DNA of 64,000 nucleotides from Strobilurus pachycystidiatus. Lineage: Eukaryota; Basidiomycota; Agaricomycetes; Agaricales; Physalacriaceae. The translations under genes and the position numbers were made by a program. Where the stretch lies: contig JAHLMK010000002.1 in assembly GCA_019915135.1 (NCBI GenBank), forward strand, positions 1,054,001-1,118,000, read 5' to 3'. Under the pieces are notes generated by a model. The model worked only from the letters and a program-made list of their open reading frames with translations. It made no database searches and was not told the DNA's origin. How positions within the stretch are numbered: the stretch's first letter is position 1; each line of letters starts with the position of its first letter. Positions 11,995 to 23,045 of this stretch are shown here, piece by piece.

Positions 11995-13626
11995 TCACAT
12001 CTCGTCCTCTCCTAAACAGTCTTTCAACCAAGCGTGCTGAAGTAACTCGAGTGGAATCGGCCTCTGAAACGCATCCACGACGAGCATCTTCAAGAGAAAA
12101 TCAATAGCTACATCCGACGGTCTCAGATGTTCCGGAAGCTCTTTAAATGCCCTTTCCGGATTAGCATCTTCCTCGGACTTGAACTTCTCGAGTATCTCAG
12201 GCACAGGTGTACCTATGTAGGATGGTAAAATTTGGGAGGCAAGAGCAGAGATAATCAGACCTTGTGTATCAAAGAATACACGGGATAAAATACCCTCCTT
12301 TAGCAGCCACTCTGGAAACGGACCAAAGAATCTCCATATGAGAGCAGGGAGGAATACTTCGGGTATATGAAGCGGAAAGTACGTTCCTGTAGTCAAGAGT
12401 TGTTTGATCTAGAGCAAAAAGAAATCATGAGGGACGGGCAAAGAAGGAGGCTAAGACGGACAAGAATACCAAGGCTCCAGATGTCGGTTGACGCATTCCA
12501 CGGGCCACGTACTGAACACTCAGGAGATCGCGCATAGGGCGAGGTGATGAGTGAGTCCATAAAGGTTTCAAGGGGTGGATGAGAAAAAAGCCGTGCTATA
12601 AGGGCTTGTTACTATGGGCTATTGGATTGTTGGTGGCACGACACACCGACTCCGAAATCTGCAAGGACATATCGAACATTCTTCCATGCCATCAGGTCGT
12701 CGGCCGCGGGAGTACACGAAAGGGAGATAGGCCGTGTGATGGTGATTAAGGTTCCATCTGGCGCTTTTTCTTCAACAGTTTCATTCGGGAAAGTTGACAA
12801 GAGAGTCGCAGCGTCCACGTCAAACCCTGTATTGAGAGTGGTCAAAACGTTGAATGGTTTGATATCTAGAGAGTGAAGCTTGAGGGACAAGTTCAGAATA
12901 CGAACATCTGACAGGACACACCCGTATGAACAATATTGTGTCCATAATTGTTAGCGAAATCCAATGCGAGCAGGACGTCCCGGGCAACACGTTTCATGAT
13001 GAATTCTGGTACAGCATCGTCGGAGAATGTGGAAGTTTGTATTTCGGCGAGGCTGATTCCCAAGAGTTTAGTCACGACACAGGTGTGAGATCCGTAAGGA
13101 TCCGTATCGACTTGTGACCGTGAAGTGGTCGAGAAGAGTGGGCAGGGTCACACGCCCAGGGTGGTCGGGAAACTCTTCGCACTGGCGCAAACGTTCCAGA
13201 GCCTGGATTTCAAGCTGTTCTTCGAGTGACGAAAACTCATCTGCAACAATTGGCAGTGGTTCTCACAAGCGAAGGAAGGACTGACCTGTCATGATCTTAA
13301 CAGTGACGCATTTCTGAGGTCTACAGGTATGAGATTGCTAGAAACAAGCGCAGAAACCGACAGGCTTACGAGGAAAGAAGATCTTTCGCTACCCACACTG
13401 TCGCTTGCGTGCCATGGCCCAGCTTGCGCAGAATCTCGTACCGTCCATCTTTCAGACGTTCCCCAGTCCTAGTCGGCCGGTAACCTCCTGGGGCATAGCG
13501 TTCAGTTTTCTCTTGCGAGTGACGCCAATGGGACAAGGCTCTAGTTAGTGGTGGCTGGAGACGATTCACCGCGTTGGACAGGCGAAAGAGAAATGTCAAT
13601 GATGGGGAGAAGGAAACGGGCAACAT
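11995..13626 (-). CDS. SRPK-like Ser/Thr protein kinase with an apparent +1 frameshift
   Basis: Kinase of the fungal SRPK-like group. Exons: 13370-13626, 13286-13320, 12922-13240, 12647-12865, 12462-12604, 11995-12408. Recognisable in order: YAPGGYRPT lead-in, Gly loop LGHGTQATVW, VTVKI with the ATP-binding Lys, catalytic loop HTDIKPFNVL (split by an intron), DFG, an activation-segment SPE, and DIWSLGIL. All key catalytic residues are present. The third exon is 319 nt long when the flanking phases need a multiple of three. The frame changes between LLDHFTV and GSHTCVV, near 13089-13116, where an 8-bp word is repeated with a 10-bp period. The gene is therefore either a recent pseudogene or carries a sequence error. 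It converges on the ATPase gene with about 260 bp between stop codons. Confidence 0.8.
13089..13106 (-). repeat. 10-bp-period direct repeat at the kinase frameshift
   Basis: The word gatccgta occurs at 13089-13096 and again at 13099-13106. Removing one 10-bp period restores the kinase reading frame (TSRYG|SHTC). A one-base change nearby (an extra A in the run at about 13111-13112) would also restore it, so the repeat is a candidate cause and not a proven one. Confidence 0.55.
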
Positions 13627-14565
13627 GTCAGTGGCTCAGCTCAGTCTACTCTCAGTCGAGAAACGAAAAAGCATTGGGAGAGAGCGGGACCAAGTCTAGA
13701 ATAGGCAATCACGATCGTTCCTGTTGCCGACGCGCTTTTGACCAGTTGGCGATCATCTTGGTGTGGTGTATGCGTTACTAGCTCCCCGAGTCAACCCGCG
13801 TGCGCACAGGACATACCGAAATGCGGGGGGCCATAATTCCAAGGTAGACCCAAAATGGTACCTGATCGGACAAGGCTCAAGCGCGTATGGGTTAGGACCG
13901 GGTCTGACTGGACTGGGTGAGGCAGCAATCACATCGAAGCCCGCGTATCTTCCGCTGGCATGAACAAAGCCGAGGGCCACCCACAAGTAGTCGGTTTCAG
14001 CTACGAAATATGGATACTGCGAACCTTGCGTAGAAGAAGCTGCGATGTGCTATCAGTGCTGTGCGGCGTGCGGCTCTAATCTCAGGATTTCGAGTATTGG
14101 TAAGCCTTGGCACATCAGTTTGCTCATTGGAAACTCGGGAGTGAGCTGGAGTTGAAGAAAGATTCTTCCTCGGCGGCCTCGTCGGCCAGCGTCAATCGTC
14201 AATCGTCCCAAGGCGTGGCTGGCGCGAGGCCGTGCGACCCTTTAAGTGACATCTCTCGGCATCACCGGCCACATCAGGTGACTCTATCTTACCCGGTGCC
14301 GGTACCTTCAAATTAAGACGGCCCTTTGAATGCAGCAGCTCGCCTTTCTACTAACACCAACCAACCAGTACACACTGTAATCTGCCGGCACTGCTTCGAC
14401 GGAGGCCCTCTCACATCTATTCTTCTCTTCTTGTTTCTCCAATCTCTATCATCGTATTTGGATCCTCATCAGACTCATTATATCCAAGTAATTATCTCAT
14501 ATTTCGCCTAGTGCGATTCGATCTCATCACCACTATCTTTTCATCTAGCTTTCAGCGACATCGAA
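13627..14565. other. Divergent intergenic region between kinase and HMG-box genes
   Basis: About 940 bp upstream of both the kinase (minus) and the HMG gene (plus). A pyrimidine-rich stretch over 14400-14560 looks like the HMG gene's 5' UTR or core promoter. No conserved frame was recognised. Confidence 0.5.
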
Positions 14566-15847
14566 ATGTCTGATAACGACGCACCCCTTCCTTCCTCTTC
14601 AAAGGCAGCCCCCCAGCCCTCTACATCGCCCCACCAAAGAAAGCACCACGGCCTCCCAATCCCTGGATACTCTATCGCTCGGAAAAGGCGAAGAATCTTC
14701 CGGGTGGCCCTGGCGGAGCACAGCAATCGGAGGTGTCTAAACTGATAGCCGACCTGTGGGCGAATGAACCAGAGGACGTCAGAAAGCATTATGAACAGTT
14801 GGCCGAGAAAAAGAAGAAGGAGCACGCGGCGCGTTATCCAAACTATCACTACCGACCGACCTCAAAGCAGGAAAAGTTTCGCATGAGCGAACAAAAGAAG
14901 CTCCAGCGCCAAGCTTCGCGAGAATCTATGCGTCGCGCAGGCACATTGCCATCGAGCCGCTTCTCGCCATACACCCATCGCCAGCACGCGTCAACGTCGA
15001 CTCCCACGCGTCCTGCGCCACCGCCTTCCATTCCCCTACCACCTTATCCCCCAGGCGCTGCTTACTACCAGATCCACAGCGTTATGGGCCCCTCGCCCCC
15101 GATGTCGGCGGCATCGTCGCCCACCTCCGTGAGCAAAGACCTACCCGAGACACCGACCGAGGCAGGACAAGAGACAGTGCCTCAGGTCACTGGTACATCA
15201 CCGGTGGACTCACAAGAGTCTCCTGCGCCGGCCGCCGGCCTCGCCATTCCCTCGTTGGACGATTTCACGGTCACGTCCATCAAGCTCGATCCAGCCGCGA
15301 TGTCTGCCTTGGCGGCGGGCGGCGTCCAGGGGTGGGACTTCTCTTGTGGATACGATATATCCGTATGCCTTTTTGTCGACTTTTGACGCGTCTCTCTGAC
15401 GTTCGCCCCTCTTTTTTTTAGGATTATGTGACGTTCGATGTCCCCGCGTCTGCCATTCCCGAAGACGCCAGCTGGGCTGCCCCCCATCCAACCCTCGATG
15501 GCGGCTTCACTACAACCCGCGATCCTTCCGTCTTCAGGCTCAATGGCTACGATCCCGAGGCCTTCGAGGCTGCCCCAGATCTCAATTTCGCATTGGACAA
15601 CCTGTCGTTCGATGCTTCGATATTCGATGGCTTCGATTTTGAAACCACGGTTCCCCTGGAGGCCTTTGACTACCCAATGCCCTCCACATCCAACGCCGCC
15701 GGCAGCCCCTCCGACGAGGAATATCTCAGCACGAGCACCGAGTCTTCGGATTCCCAATCTCCCTCCTCGAGCGAAGCGTCAGCAACTTCCCCGGCTGCCA
15801 CCTTTTCTGCTACTCGTGACCTCAGTGGATCCGCCCAGGTCAACTAA
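14566..15847 (+). CDS. HMG-box transcription factor (MATA_HMG-like) with an apparent frameshift near the start
   Basis: DNA-binding regulator with one HMG box. Exons 14566-15362 and 15422-15847 (phase 0 junction). The box reads PRPPNPWILYRSEKA, then SKLIADLWANEPEDVRKHY and a basic end (EKKKKEHAARYPNYHYRP), as in fungal MATA-type boxes. Downstream is Ser/Pro/Thr-rich, and the last 140 residues are acidic with many Phe and Asp, like an activation domain. The only plausible ATG (14566, MSDNDAPLPSSSKAAP) is not in frame with the box: the frame changes within about 60 nt, around a run of six C at 14609-14614. One extra C there would join them. No splice pair fixes it, because the box frame has stops just upstream and no ATG. 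Either the base count is wrong or the gene is broken. Confidence 0.8.
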
Positions 15848-16793
15848 CTGTACACCGTCCAGTATCGCATTGCTCATCCATCTTTTTTATCTTTGCTGTT
15901 CATATCGCTTTCTTTCTTGTGTATATCCTTATTCTCATCTATCTCTCATCTGCATTTTTATTCTTCCTATGCTCTCCATACTCACTCGCGCCACCTCTGC
16001 CGCTACATCATCTCCTCCTCACGATCCATTCATTCACGTCTTCTTTCTGTTCTTTAGGACTCTCATATCATGCTTTCTATTCGCTCTGTTTGTTATTCCG
16101 ATGGTCGCTTCTCACTGATCTTGTTGTTGTCTCTCGATTATAACTTCGTCTAGGCTTCGCCGACGTTGATGTCTCGCATCTGTATCTCATCTACCCATTA
16201 TTGCATTATTACTTATGTAGCATTGCTCTGGCCTTAGCAGGTCCTTTTCACAAATATACGCACTATTGACCAGCAGTGTTTGGGACTTGGAGTTCACATT
16301 CAAATGGGCAAATTTTGGACTCGGATGGGCCTTGATGACAAGGGATAACACAGTCTCAACCAAGACGTGTACATTCTGCATTCAGCGCAAAACCAGAGAC
16401 AAGGAAAACGATGCCGTCAGTGACTCAGTGTTGTGGAGGCTTGTGGAAGGCGGGGCTGTTGGAGAGGTAGCGTAGCGTTGAGAGCCGAGGCGGGTGTGGT
16501 CATTTTACTTGAGGTACATGAGGAGAACGTCGGTGTAGTTTGTTGGGAGAGTGTTGGTGTTTTCTGTCGACAGTCCATGCATGGTGGCTGAAGCTACACA
16601 CCAGTCGATCACAATCGACACCTTGATCGACTGTCCAGCTAAGAGGTCTCCCTGAGGTCTCCTGAACATCATCACTTTACTGTTTTTGGTACCCTGCGGC
16701 GGTTTTGATCCTGCCTTTCTCTTTCCTTTCCTTTCGCCGTCCCCAGTTACTTTTGTTCTTTCTTTCGTTGGTCAGTGCCGCGCCTTGCTCGTT
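15848..16793. other. Intergenic: HMG gene 3' UTR and SGNH hydrolase promoter
   Basis: About 945 bp between two plus-strand genes. The first 250 bp are T/C-rich and look like a 3' UTR. Short frames here have no recognisable protein. A C/T-rich tract just before 16790 probably belongs to the next gene's 5' UTR. Confidence 0.5.
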
Positions 16794-18843
16794 ATGAGTG
16801 GCATCGCGTCCATTCGCCGGAGCGCCATCTTCCTTCCGGTCCTTGTAGTGCTCTTTTTCGTCGTCATTGGATATATCACCTCGAGCGAAGCCATCGTTGA
16901 GTCGCGGGACACCCTCGTCGCCAAGTGGTCCCATTTGAACTTTGGCTCACGCGAGTCGCAAGCCCGGATCACGACGCGCACCAAGGTTCTACATGACATC
17001 CAAACTCGCATACAAACACATACGGTGACAGCTACGGAGACAGCGACCGAAGCGACGACAGCGACAGTCACTTCGACTATCATCGTCGAGACACACACTG
17101 TCATCAAGGACAAGTACGAGGGACTTCCGGGATACTGCAACGAGTGTGGGCCCGAAGATGCGCTGTGTGATATCTATGGGTGCGTCATATTCAATCCACT
17201 TTTCCCTAGCACGTGGTGGTGTGTTCACCTACCGCTGATGCCGTCCTTGATCCCATAGACTACACAACCTCGAGCGTTCTCGTGCTTATGAGGGACCCAA
17301 TACCCGCTTGCGACGCGTTCTACAGAAGGCAGCTGACGGGCAACCCATCAAGATTGGTGTATTAGGAGGATCTGGTGCGTTCAGACTGATTCTGAAAGTA
17401 TTATAATTATTGTGGCCCTGATACAATCACAGTGACCGCGGGGCATGGTGTGGTTCACCCCGACTATTGGACGGATATATTTTTTGACTGGTGGAATACA
17501 AATTTTCCGTGAGTTTGGCTCGTTGTGCAATTCTCTGTAGTTAATACTCTCTAGGCATGAGGGCAACGTATTCATAAACGGTGCAGTCCCGGCAACAACA
17601 ACAGAGTACTATTCTGCATGTGCCCTGGAGCATATCGGTGAGTGTCCCGCTTTCACTATGAGATACAAGGGTAATTAGTCTCGCAGACGCGGACTCGGAT
17701 CTTATAATCATAGAATTGGCCATTAACGATCAAAGGTCGGCGGTCTCGAGATTGAATTCTTCATCTGCTCAACCACACCTGCAGACTAGAATACCTCGCA
17801 TATACATATGAATACTTGGTGCGGATGCTTCTGGAGCTCCCAAGCCAACCTGCCATTATCAACGCCCACGTCATGGCGCTGAGCTTTGAGACGATTACCA
17901 TGGGTGGAGATCTTCACACCGGTATCGCAGAATACTATGACCTCCCGACTATCAGCTTACGGAATGTTGCATTGCACCATGTCTTGGAAAACCCGCAATT
18001 GGACAGGGATTTTTTCCATCGTCTTCCCCCGTACCAAGAAGACAGCGAGGCGGATTTGAGACATGTAGGCCTGATGACGAATTGTTCATGGTCCCTCTTC
18101 TCACAATCCCGCAGATGAACAAAGTTGGTCATAGGATTCTAGCAGATATGCTAATCGCGTATATGCAGCGACAAATATGTGCACAGGCAAAGATCCGACA
18201 GGATTCGTCGCTATTCCGGTATCAGCCACGAGGAAATACAGTGCCGCCTCCCGAGGAGCTCGGGGCAGTTCCTAGAGTAAGTGTTACATCAGCCAGCTTC
18301 TTCGTCATTGATCACCAAATCGTAGCTTCGCATGTTCCAAAAGTACGTTCGCGACGAGCGTGAACCGACCATTCAGACGACATGCCTCTCGACACGGAGC
18401 AAGAAGCATCCGCTCGTTTCTTTGCCTGGGCGCTCAGACAGATGGTTTGAATGGGCGTGGGGAGATAAGAACTACTTGGTGGCACGAGAGCCAGGCGCGC
18501 GCATCTCTTTCTCCATCGTGGTTGGTCCTGTAGGAATCGTCAGAATATCGTTCTTGAGGAGTAAGACTTTCGGGTTGGGGAGTGTGAAATGCTGGCTCGA
18601 TGAGGATGAGGACCACACAACACGGGCGGACGGGTATTGGGACATAGAAGGGCTGAATCTGCAGAGAGATGAGACTATCGCCACGGGAATTACGGCTGGA
18701 CCGCATGATGTTACGTGCGAGCTGCTTGAGGAGACCGCGGATCCTGGAGGAGGCCACGAGTTTAGAATGGTGACGTTGACGAGGTCTGTCCGTTTTCTGC
18801 TAGGCCCTGAAGAACCATTCACTGACTGTCGTCCAGTCTGTAA
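16794..18843 (+). CDS. Membrane-anchored SGNH-hydrolase-family protein
   Basis: Type II membrane protein with a lumenal SGNH/GDSL hydrolase domain, like basidiomycete capsule-associated or cell-wall esterase-like proteins; the substrate is unknown. Exons: 16794-17179, 17259-17374, 17433-17508, 17555-17637, 17687-17735, 17785-18064, 18115-18276, 18326-18783, 18837-18843; 538 residues. Residues 10-30 form a signal anchor (FLPVLVVLFFVVIGYI), followed by a Thr/Glu-rich stalk. Catalytic blocks: GGSVTAGHG with the nucleophile Ser (about residue 166), INGAVPATTT with the block-III Asn, ELAINDQR, and a late MNKVGHR bearing a candidate catalytic His. The last intron (18784-18836) is inferred; reading through it would end nine codons later at 18852 with a different tail. 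Confidence 0.85.
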
Positions 18844-19607
18844 TTGTAGTTAGATCGGGATGGTTTCCAATGCTTGGGCATTCTCCAGAGGTGTACAACT
18901 GCTAAAGGAAGTACGTGGTTGTACGCATAGCTCTAGACAATCTATAGTTAATATATTATCGCTACCATTGGTTTCTTGACATGAAGAAGAGATTTTTCGT
19001 CGTTCATACGTCCTGAGATCTGAGTTCATCTCCGCCGCCTTTTATTACGCGATGGCTGCCGAAAGACACTCCGATTCACTGCTGCCAACTGTCCGCCCAT
19101 TGGTGCCGCCCTCATCCCGATTCCCCTGGTGATCGATACTTAAAGTGTACTCAGCAGTGCGATCAGTACCGCACGACAGTTTGTGAGCATAATTTGAAGC
19201 AATCTCGTAAATTACTTCTAGCCATGTTACACGCTGTAGAGGATAGCGTCACAAATCCTTTCCATCTAAGTAACTTACGACTTTTCAGACCAACTGAGGC
19301 CATTGTATCCGATCATCTGGGCAATGGCCCTGGGCGGCAAGTGGGCGGCATTGCGCGAGCATGTGACCCATTGTTGGACGGTGAGAAAAATGAAATTCCA
19401 AATTGAGAGCCTTGCTTACTGCACTCATCCGATATTCTGGCTCATGGCGCCAATGGGTCTGAAGGTGCGCTCTCATTCGCTTGTTTCCGACTGTATAGAG
19501 GGCGATGGTCTGGTCAAGGTCGACCTCGAGGTTGATATCGAATCACCTTTCCTCCTCTACTTTTCCTTTGTCTTGCCAGCCATAGCTCATACAATCATGA
19601 ATTACAG
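18844..19607. other. Intergenic and unresolved first exon(s) of the CLASP-like gene
   Basis: About 760 bp. The TOG-domain exon opens at 19608 without a usable ATG, so at least one first exon should lie here. Two phase-0 candidates are 19324-19380 (starts MALGGKWAALRE, donor gtgaga) and 19444-19464 (starts MAPMGLK, donor gtgcgc). Neither can be chosen from sequence alone. The remainder shows nothing recognisable. Confidence 0.45.
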
Positions 19608-22265
19608 TGCGCCACCTCCTCCGACGTGTCGACGTATATCAGGAACCTAACACCTCCGCTCCTCTTGGTCGAAACGGAAGACAACTGGGACAAGATCGCT
19701 TCCGCCCTAACCACGCTCACCGCGCTCTGTTCGGATGGCGACGCATGCGACTTCCCCGACGCCCTCGTGCCCGCGCTCAGACCACTCGTCGAAGCGATAA
19801 ACAACGGCATGAAGTCCGAACGGTCCCGCCTGTCCGGTGTCGCGCTCGACTTTGTCATTGTCATAACCAATGGGCTCGGACGGTCCATGGAGCCTCTGCT
19901 ACCGTCGTTCGTGCCGACAATACTGCTGCTTTGTGCTCGCACGAGCAAAGTGACGTCGAGTCGCGCGCGCAGCGCCCTCCTTGCCATCATCTCTGGGACT
20001 CAGTCTCCGTCAATCCTCCCTTACCTTTCGTCTGCGATCAAAGACAAGAGCGTCTCCCTGCGTCTCTGCGCTGCAGAGGGGATGCTGACCGCGCTCAATT
20101 GCTACAACCCACCGGATTTGGAAAAGGAGGGACGCGCTCGGGACGTCGAGGGCGTTATCAGGATCGCAGGACGGGACGCCAATGCGGATGTCAGAAAGGT
20201 GACGAAGGCAGTTTGGGAGGCTTACAAGGAGGTCTTACCGACCAGAGTCGACGGGTGTGTTTATTTACTTTTGCTCTTGCATTCTTACAGCTCATCGTCT
20301 TGCAGCTTCGCAGCACCGCTGACGCCAACAATCAAGAAGTATCTGAATATTACCAGTACCAAAGGGAATAACCTTGCGAAGTCGACCTCATCCTCTCTAC
20401 ACCACTCGACTTCCTCTCGCGCAAAGGAGCCGCTCACACAATCCACTTCATCCCAGTCAAAGGGAAAGGATCCTCTCACCACGTCACATTCGGCGAAGCC
20501 TTTGACATCTTCGTCTTCCTCGAAGCGGGATCCAGTTACACAGTCCTCGAAAGCGATGCCTCCGCCTGCGATTATCCCAGTACGGCCTCCTCCATCCAAG
20601 GCGTCCTCTTCCAGCCTCATCACCTCCAAATCTGCTGCCAACCTGCGCACTGCGGCCTCGTCGTCGAGTCTTCGGGCACATGCTGAAGTGAGGCCGCCAG
20701 TGCGGCCCGTGCTGTCGACGTCCGCATCTGCCACCACCGGTGCTACGTCCATGCCGCATCGTGGGCCACCGCCGCGCGCGCCAGCCATGGCCAAAGCTGT
20801 GCGAAGCGAGGGAACGCAGGCTCAGCGTGTACCTATACCGGTGAACCTGGCGTTCCCGTCACAAGAGGGTGAGGACGATGTGCCGAAGTCGACGCCTGCG
20901 GCGCCGATTCGTCCGCCTGTGGGACACACGCGGACGCGCAGTCTGTTTGGGAGCAAAAAGCCCGAGCTGCCCGAGCTGCAGAAGAAGCCTGACGTCGCAG
21001 GTGGTGGTGGGTTCAAGCCGACTAAACAGCCGGCCAAGGCTACTACCGCTGTGAAAGCGAAGGCGCCGGTACCTGTACCTTCGTCAAAGGTGGTGGCGCC
21101 GCCGTCTAAGAGTTTCGTGCCAAAGAAGACGCAGATTGGCGCGTTGACGAAGAAGGCGGATGAGAAGACGGGGAAGCCGCAGGCGACTATACGGAAGCCG
21201 GACGTGTCTGCCCCCAAAGCACCCTTGGTGAAGAAACCTGCTGCTTCTGCGAGGCCGGCTTGGGGAGGACGGCCTCCGCCGCCGCCGCCGGCCAAGCCTG
21301 GGGCAGGGGCAAAGTCTCGCCCTGTGAGCCAGGTTAGCAGTAAGGTTACAGGGAGTCGGCCTGTTAGCCAGGTCGGCGGGAGTCGGCCTGTGAGCCAGGT
21401 TGGCGGGAGTCGGCCTGTGAGCCAGGTTGGCGGGAGTCGGCCTGTTAGCCAGGTTGGCGGGAGCAGACCTGCGAGTAGGATTGCGACGCCTGTTGCGATT
21501 GAGGTTGCGCAGGCCGTTCCTCTTCCGCCGTCTCCTGGTGAGAGTGCGACTCCACTGGAACCGGTTGTCGTAGTAGAGGGACAGGATGGGAGGGAGTCGG
21601 AGTTGAAGTCGGAAGAGCAGGTGGTTGTTGAGGAAGAGCAATTGGTTGTTGAGGAAGAGAAGGTCGAGGTCCAAGTTGAAGTTGAAAAAGAGGAGAAAGC
21701 TGCAGAGGTCCATGTCCAGGTTGAAGCTGAAGAGGTCCAAGTCGAAGCTGAAGAGGTCCAAGTCGAAGCTGAAGAGGTCCAAGTCGAAGCTGAAGAGGTC
21801 CAAGTCGAAGCTGAAGAGGTCCAAGTCCAAGTTGAAGCGGACCTCGTCGACTTTGAACACCCCGTCTCTTCCGAGGACGACGACACGATCTCGGCGCCCT
21901 TGGAAATCAACGTCGATTCTGCCACACCCCAACCGCCGCGGCAGCTGAGTCATCCCGCCTCGACGCCACCGCCTGCGCTGACCGAGCGCATCATCTGGGA
22001 GACCAAGCAGCTCGAGAAGACGCCGATCTCGTCTCTGCTTTCTTCCATCGAGCAGGGGTTCTTGTTCACGCCCGCGTCGCCGCTTTCGCCGCCAATGGGG
22101 TATGTTCGAGTGGAGGCAGAGAGGGACACGCTGTATCCGTTGAACTTTAATCGGAGAGTGGGTGAGGAGAGGGAAGGAGGTGGGAAGGAGACGTTTATGT
22201 TTGGGACGCAAGGGGTTGTTGCCAGTGGAAACGGAGGTGAGAATGTGGATATCTCGTTGCTTTGA
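19608..22265 (+). CDS. CLASP-type TOG-domain microtubule-associated protein (5' end unresolved)
   Basis: Probable microtubule plus-end or rescue factor. The N-terminal 210 residues are a TOG/CLASP_N HEAT-type domain (WDKIASALTTL, RSRLSGVALDFV, SSRARSALLAII, DVRKVTKAVWEAYKEVLP). After it comes about 650 residues of Ser/Pro/Ala/Lys-rich disordered sequence, typical of microtubule-binding tails, with two in-frame tandem repeats. Exons are 19608-20254 and 20306-22265. The 51-nt intron between them is a multiple of three and open, so retention would add 17 residues. The first in-frame ATG after 19608 is near 19808 and would cut the TOG domain, so an upstream exon is needed. Shorter than animal CLASPs, with one TOG instead of several. 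A copy of its 3' end lies at 30087-30311. Confidence 0.8.
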   Translation, partial: CATSSDVSTYIRNLTPPLLLVETEDNWDKIASALTTLTALCSDGDACDFPDALVPALRPLVEAINNGMKSERSRLSGVALDFVIVITNGLGRSMEPLLPSFVPTILLLCARTSKVTSSRARSALLAIISGTQSPSILPYLSSAIKDKSVSLRLCAAEGMLTALNCYNPPDLEKEGRARDVEGVIRIAGRDANADVRKVTKAVWEAYKEVLPTRVDGCVYLLLLLHSYSSSSCSFAAPLTPTIKKYLNITSTKGNNLAKSTSSSLHHSTSSRAKEPLTQSTSSQSKGKDPLTTSHSAKPLTSSSSSKRDPVTQSSKAMPPPAIIPVRPPPSKASSSSLITSKSAANLRTAASSSSLRAHAEVRPPVRPVLSTSASATTGATSMPHRGPPPRAPAMAKAVRSEGTQAQRVPIPVNLAFPSQEGEDDVPKSTPAAPIRPPVGHTRTRSLFGSKKPELPELQKKPDVAGGGGFKPTKQPAKATTAVKAKAPVPVPSSKVVAPPSKSFVPKKTQIGALTKKADEKTGKPQATIRKPDVSAPKAPLVKKPAASARPAWGGRPPPPPPAKPGAGAKSRPVSQVSSKVTGSRPVSQVGGSRPVSQVGGSRPVSQVGGSRPVSQVGGSRPASRIATPVAIEVAQAVPLPPSPGESATPLEPVVVVEGQDGRESELKSEEQVVVEEEQLVVEEEKVEVQVEVEKEEKAAEVHVQVEAEEVQVEAEEVQVEAEEVQVEAEEVQVEAEEVQVQVEADLVDFEHPVSSEDDDTISAPLEINVDSATPQPPRQLSHPASTPPPALTERIIWETKQLEKTPISSLLSSIEQGFLFTPASPLSPPMGYVRVEAERDTLYPLNFNRRVGEEREGGGKETFMFGTQGVVASGNGGENVDISLL
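21351..21458 (+). repeat. Coding minisatellite, 27 bp x 4
   Basis: Four 27-bp units starting at 21351, 21378, 21405 and 21432, plus a degenerate unit on each side. They encode repeats of GSRPVSQVG in the CLASP-like protein tail. Third-base differences between units show that they are not perfectly fresh copies. Confidence 0.9.
21723..21827 (+). repeat. Coding minisatellite, 21 bp x 5
   Basis: Five nearly identical 21-bp units encode EAEEVQV repeats in the acidic tail of the CLASP-like protein. The units are almost invariant at the DNA level, so copy number is likely to vary between strains. The repeats also create long meaningless open frames on the opposite strand. Confidence 0.9.
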
Positions 22266-23045
22266 GATGAGGGCAGGGGGTGCTTTATGACATTGAGTAT
22301 GTTTAGATTACATAGCTTTCGTGTTTGCTTTGCATTTTAGTTAGTTAGGATATGGTACTCTATGGACTGGTCGTGCTATGGAAGAGATTGAGAACGAGCT
22401 GGACCGAGACTGCAGCACCTGTTGGTACATCCACCCTCCCTGCATTTGACGGAGATGGAAATGGAGATGGCTGTGATGATGAAGATTCCGATCCCACTGA
22501 AACATAAGATGATGGGGGAAGGGGACTGCGAGGACGACCACTCAGATTTCGATGACGGGGAGCAGATGTCGGTGCTAGCCAGACTGCCACCGCCACGGAA
22601 CAATCAGAACAAACTATTCTCCTTTCTCAAGCAGTTTTGATACCTGTGTGGCGCATGGGTAGGCTGACTCTTCAACATTACATACTGAGTAGCTCAGCGT
22701 CGACCTTGATTTCGCGAGTTCCAAATTTAGTGTTCATTCTGACATCGCTGAGTGAGCAGTCTCCATCTTGAGCTAGCTTGAGTAGTGAGGCTGAGTCTCA
22801 GTGAGCGACAATGAGAGCATAGATGCCAAGATTGTAAAGAAGATCTAATACGACCAACACTCAACGGCTGGCCATGAAGTTGGGACCAGGTTAAGACCGA
22901 GTCGGGAAGAGCCCAGGGTCTATCCGACGGGACCGAAGGCCGACGTGACCTCTCAGGCACCTCGCGAACGTGGCCTTCATAAGTATGACTGCTGCTGTAT
23001 ACATACAACTTCTTGTTCCCTCCTGCGACTTACCAAAGTATTGTC
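22266..23045. other. Intergenic: CLASP gene 3' flank and PPAT gene promoter
   Basis: About 780 bp between two plus-strand genes. The first 85 bp after the CLASP stop are also present in the duplicated fragment at 30.1-30.3 kb. A short frame at 22422-22640 is rich in Met, Glu and Asp but has no recognisable homologue. Nothing else was identified. Confidence 0.5.

Noticed and set aside
20822..22211. Two minus-strand frames of about 370 residues opposite the CLASP-like gene
   Set aside because: They are antisense shadows of the 27-bp and 21-bp coding repeats and GC-rich tail; composition is Thr/Trp/Ser or Leu/Arg repeats with no family resemblance.
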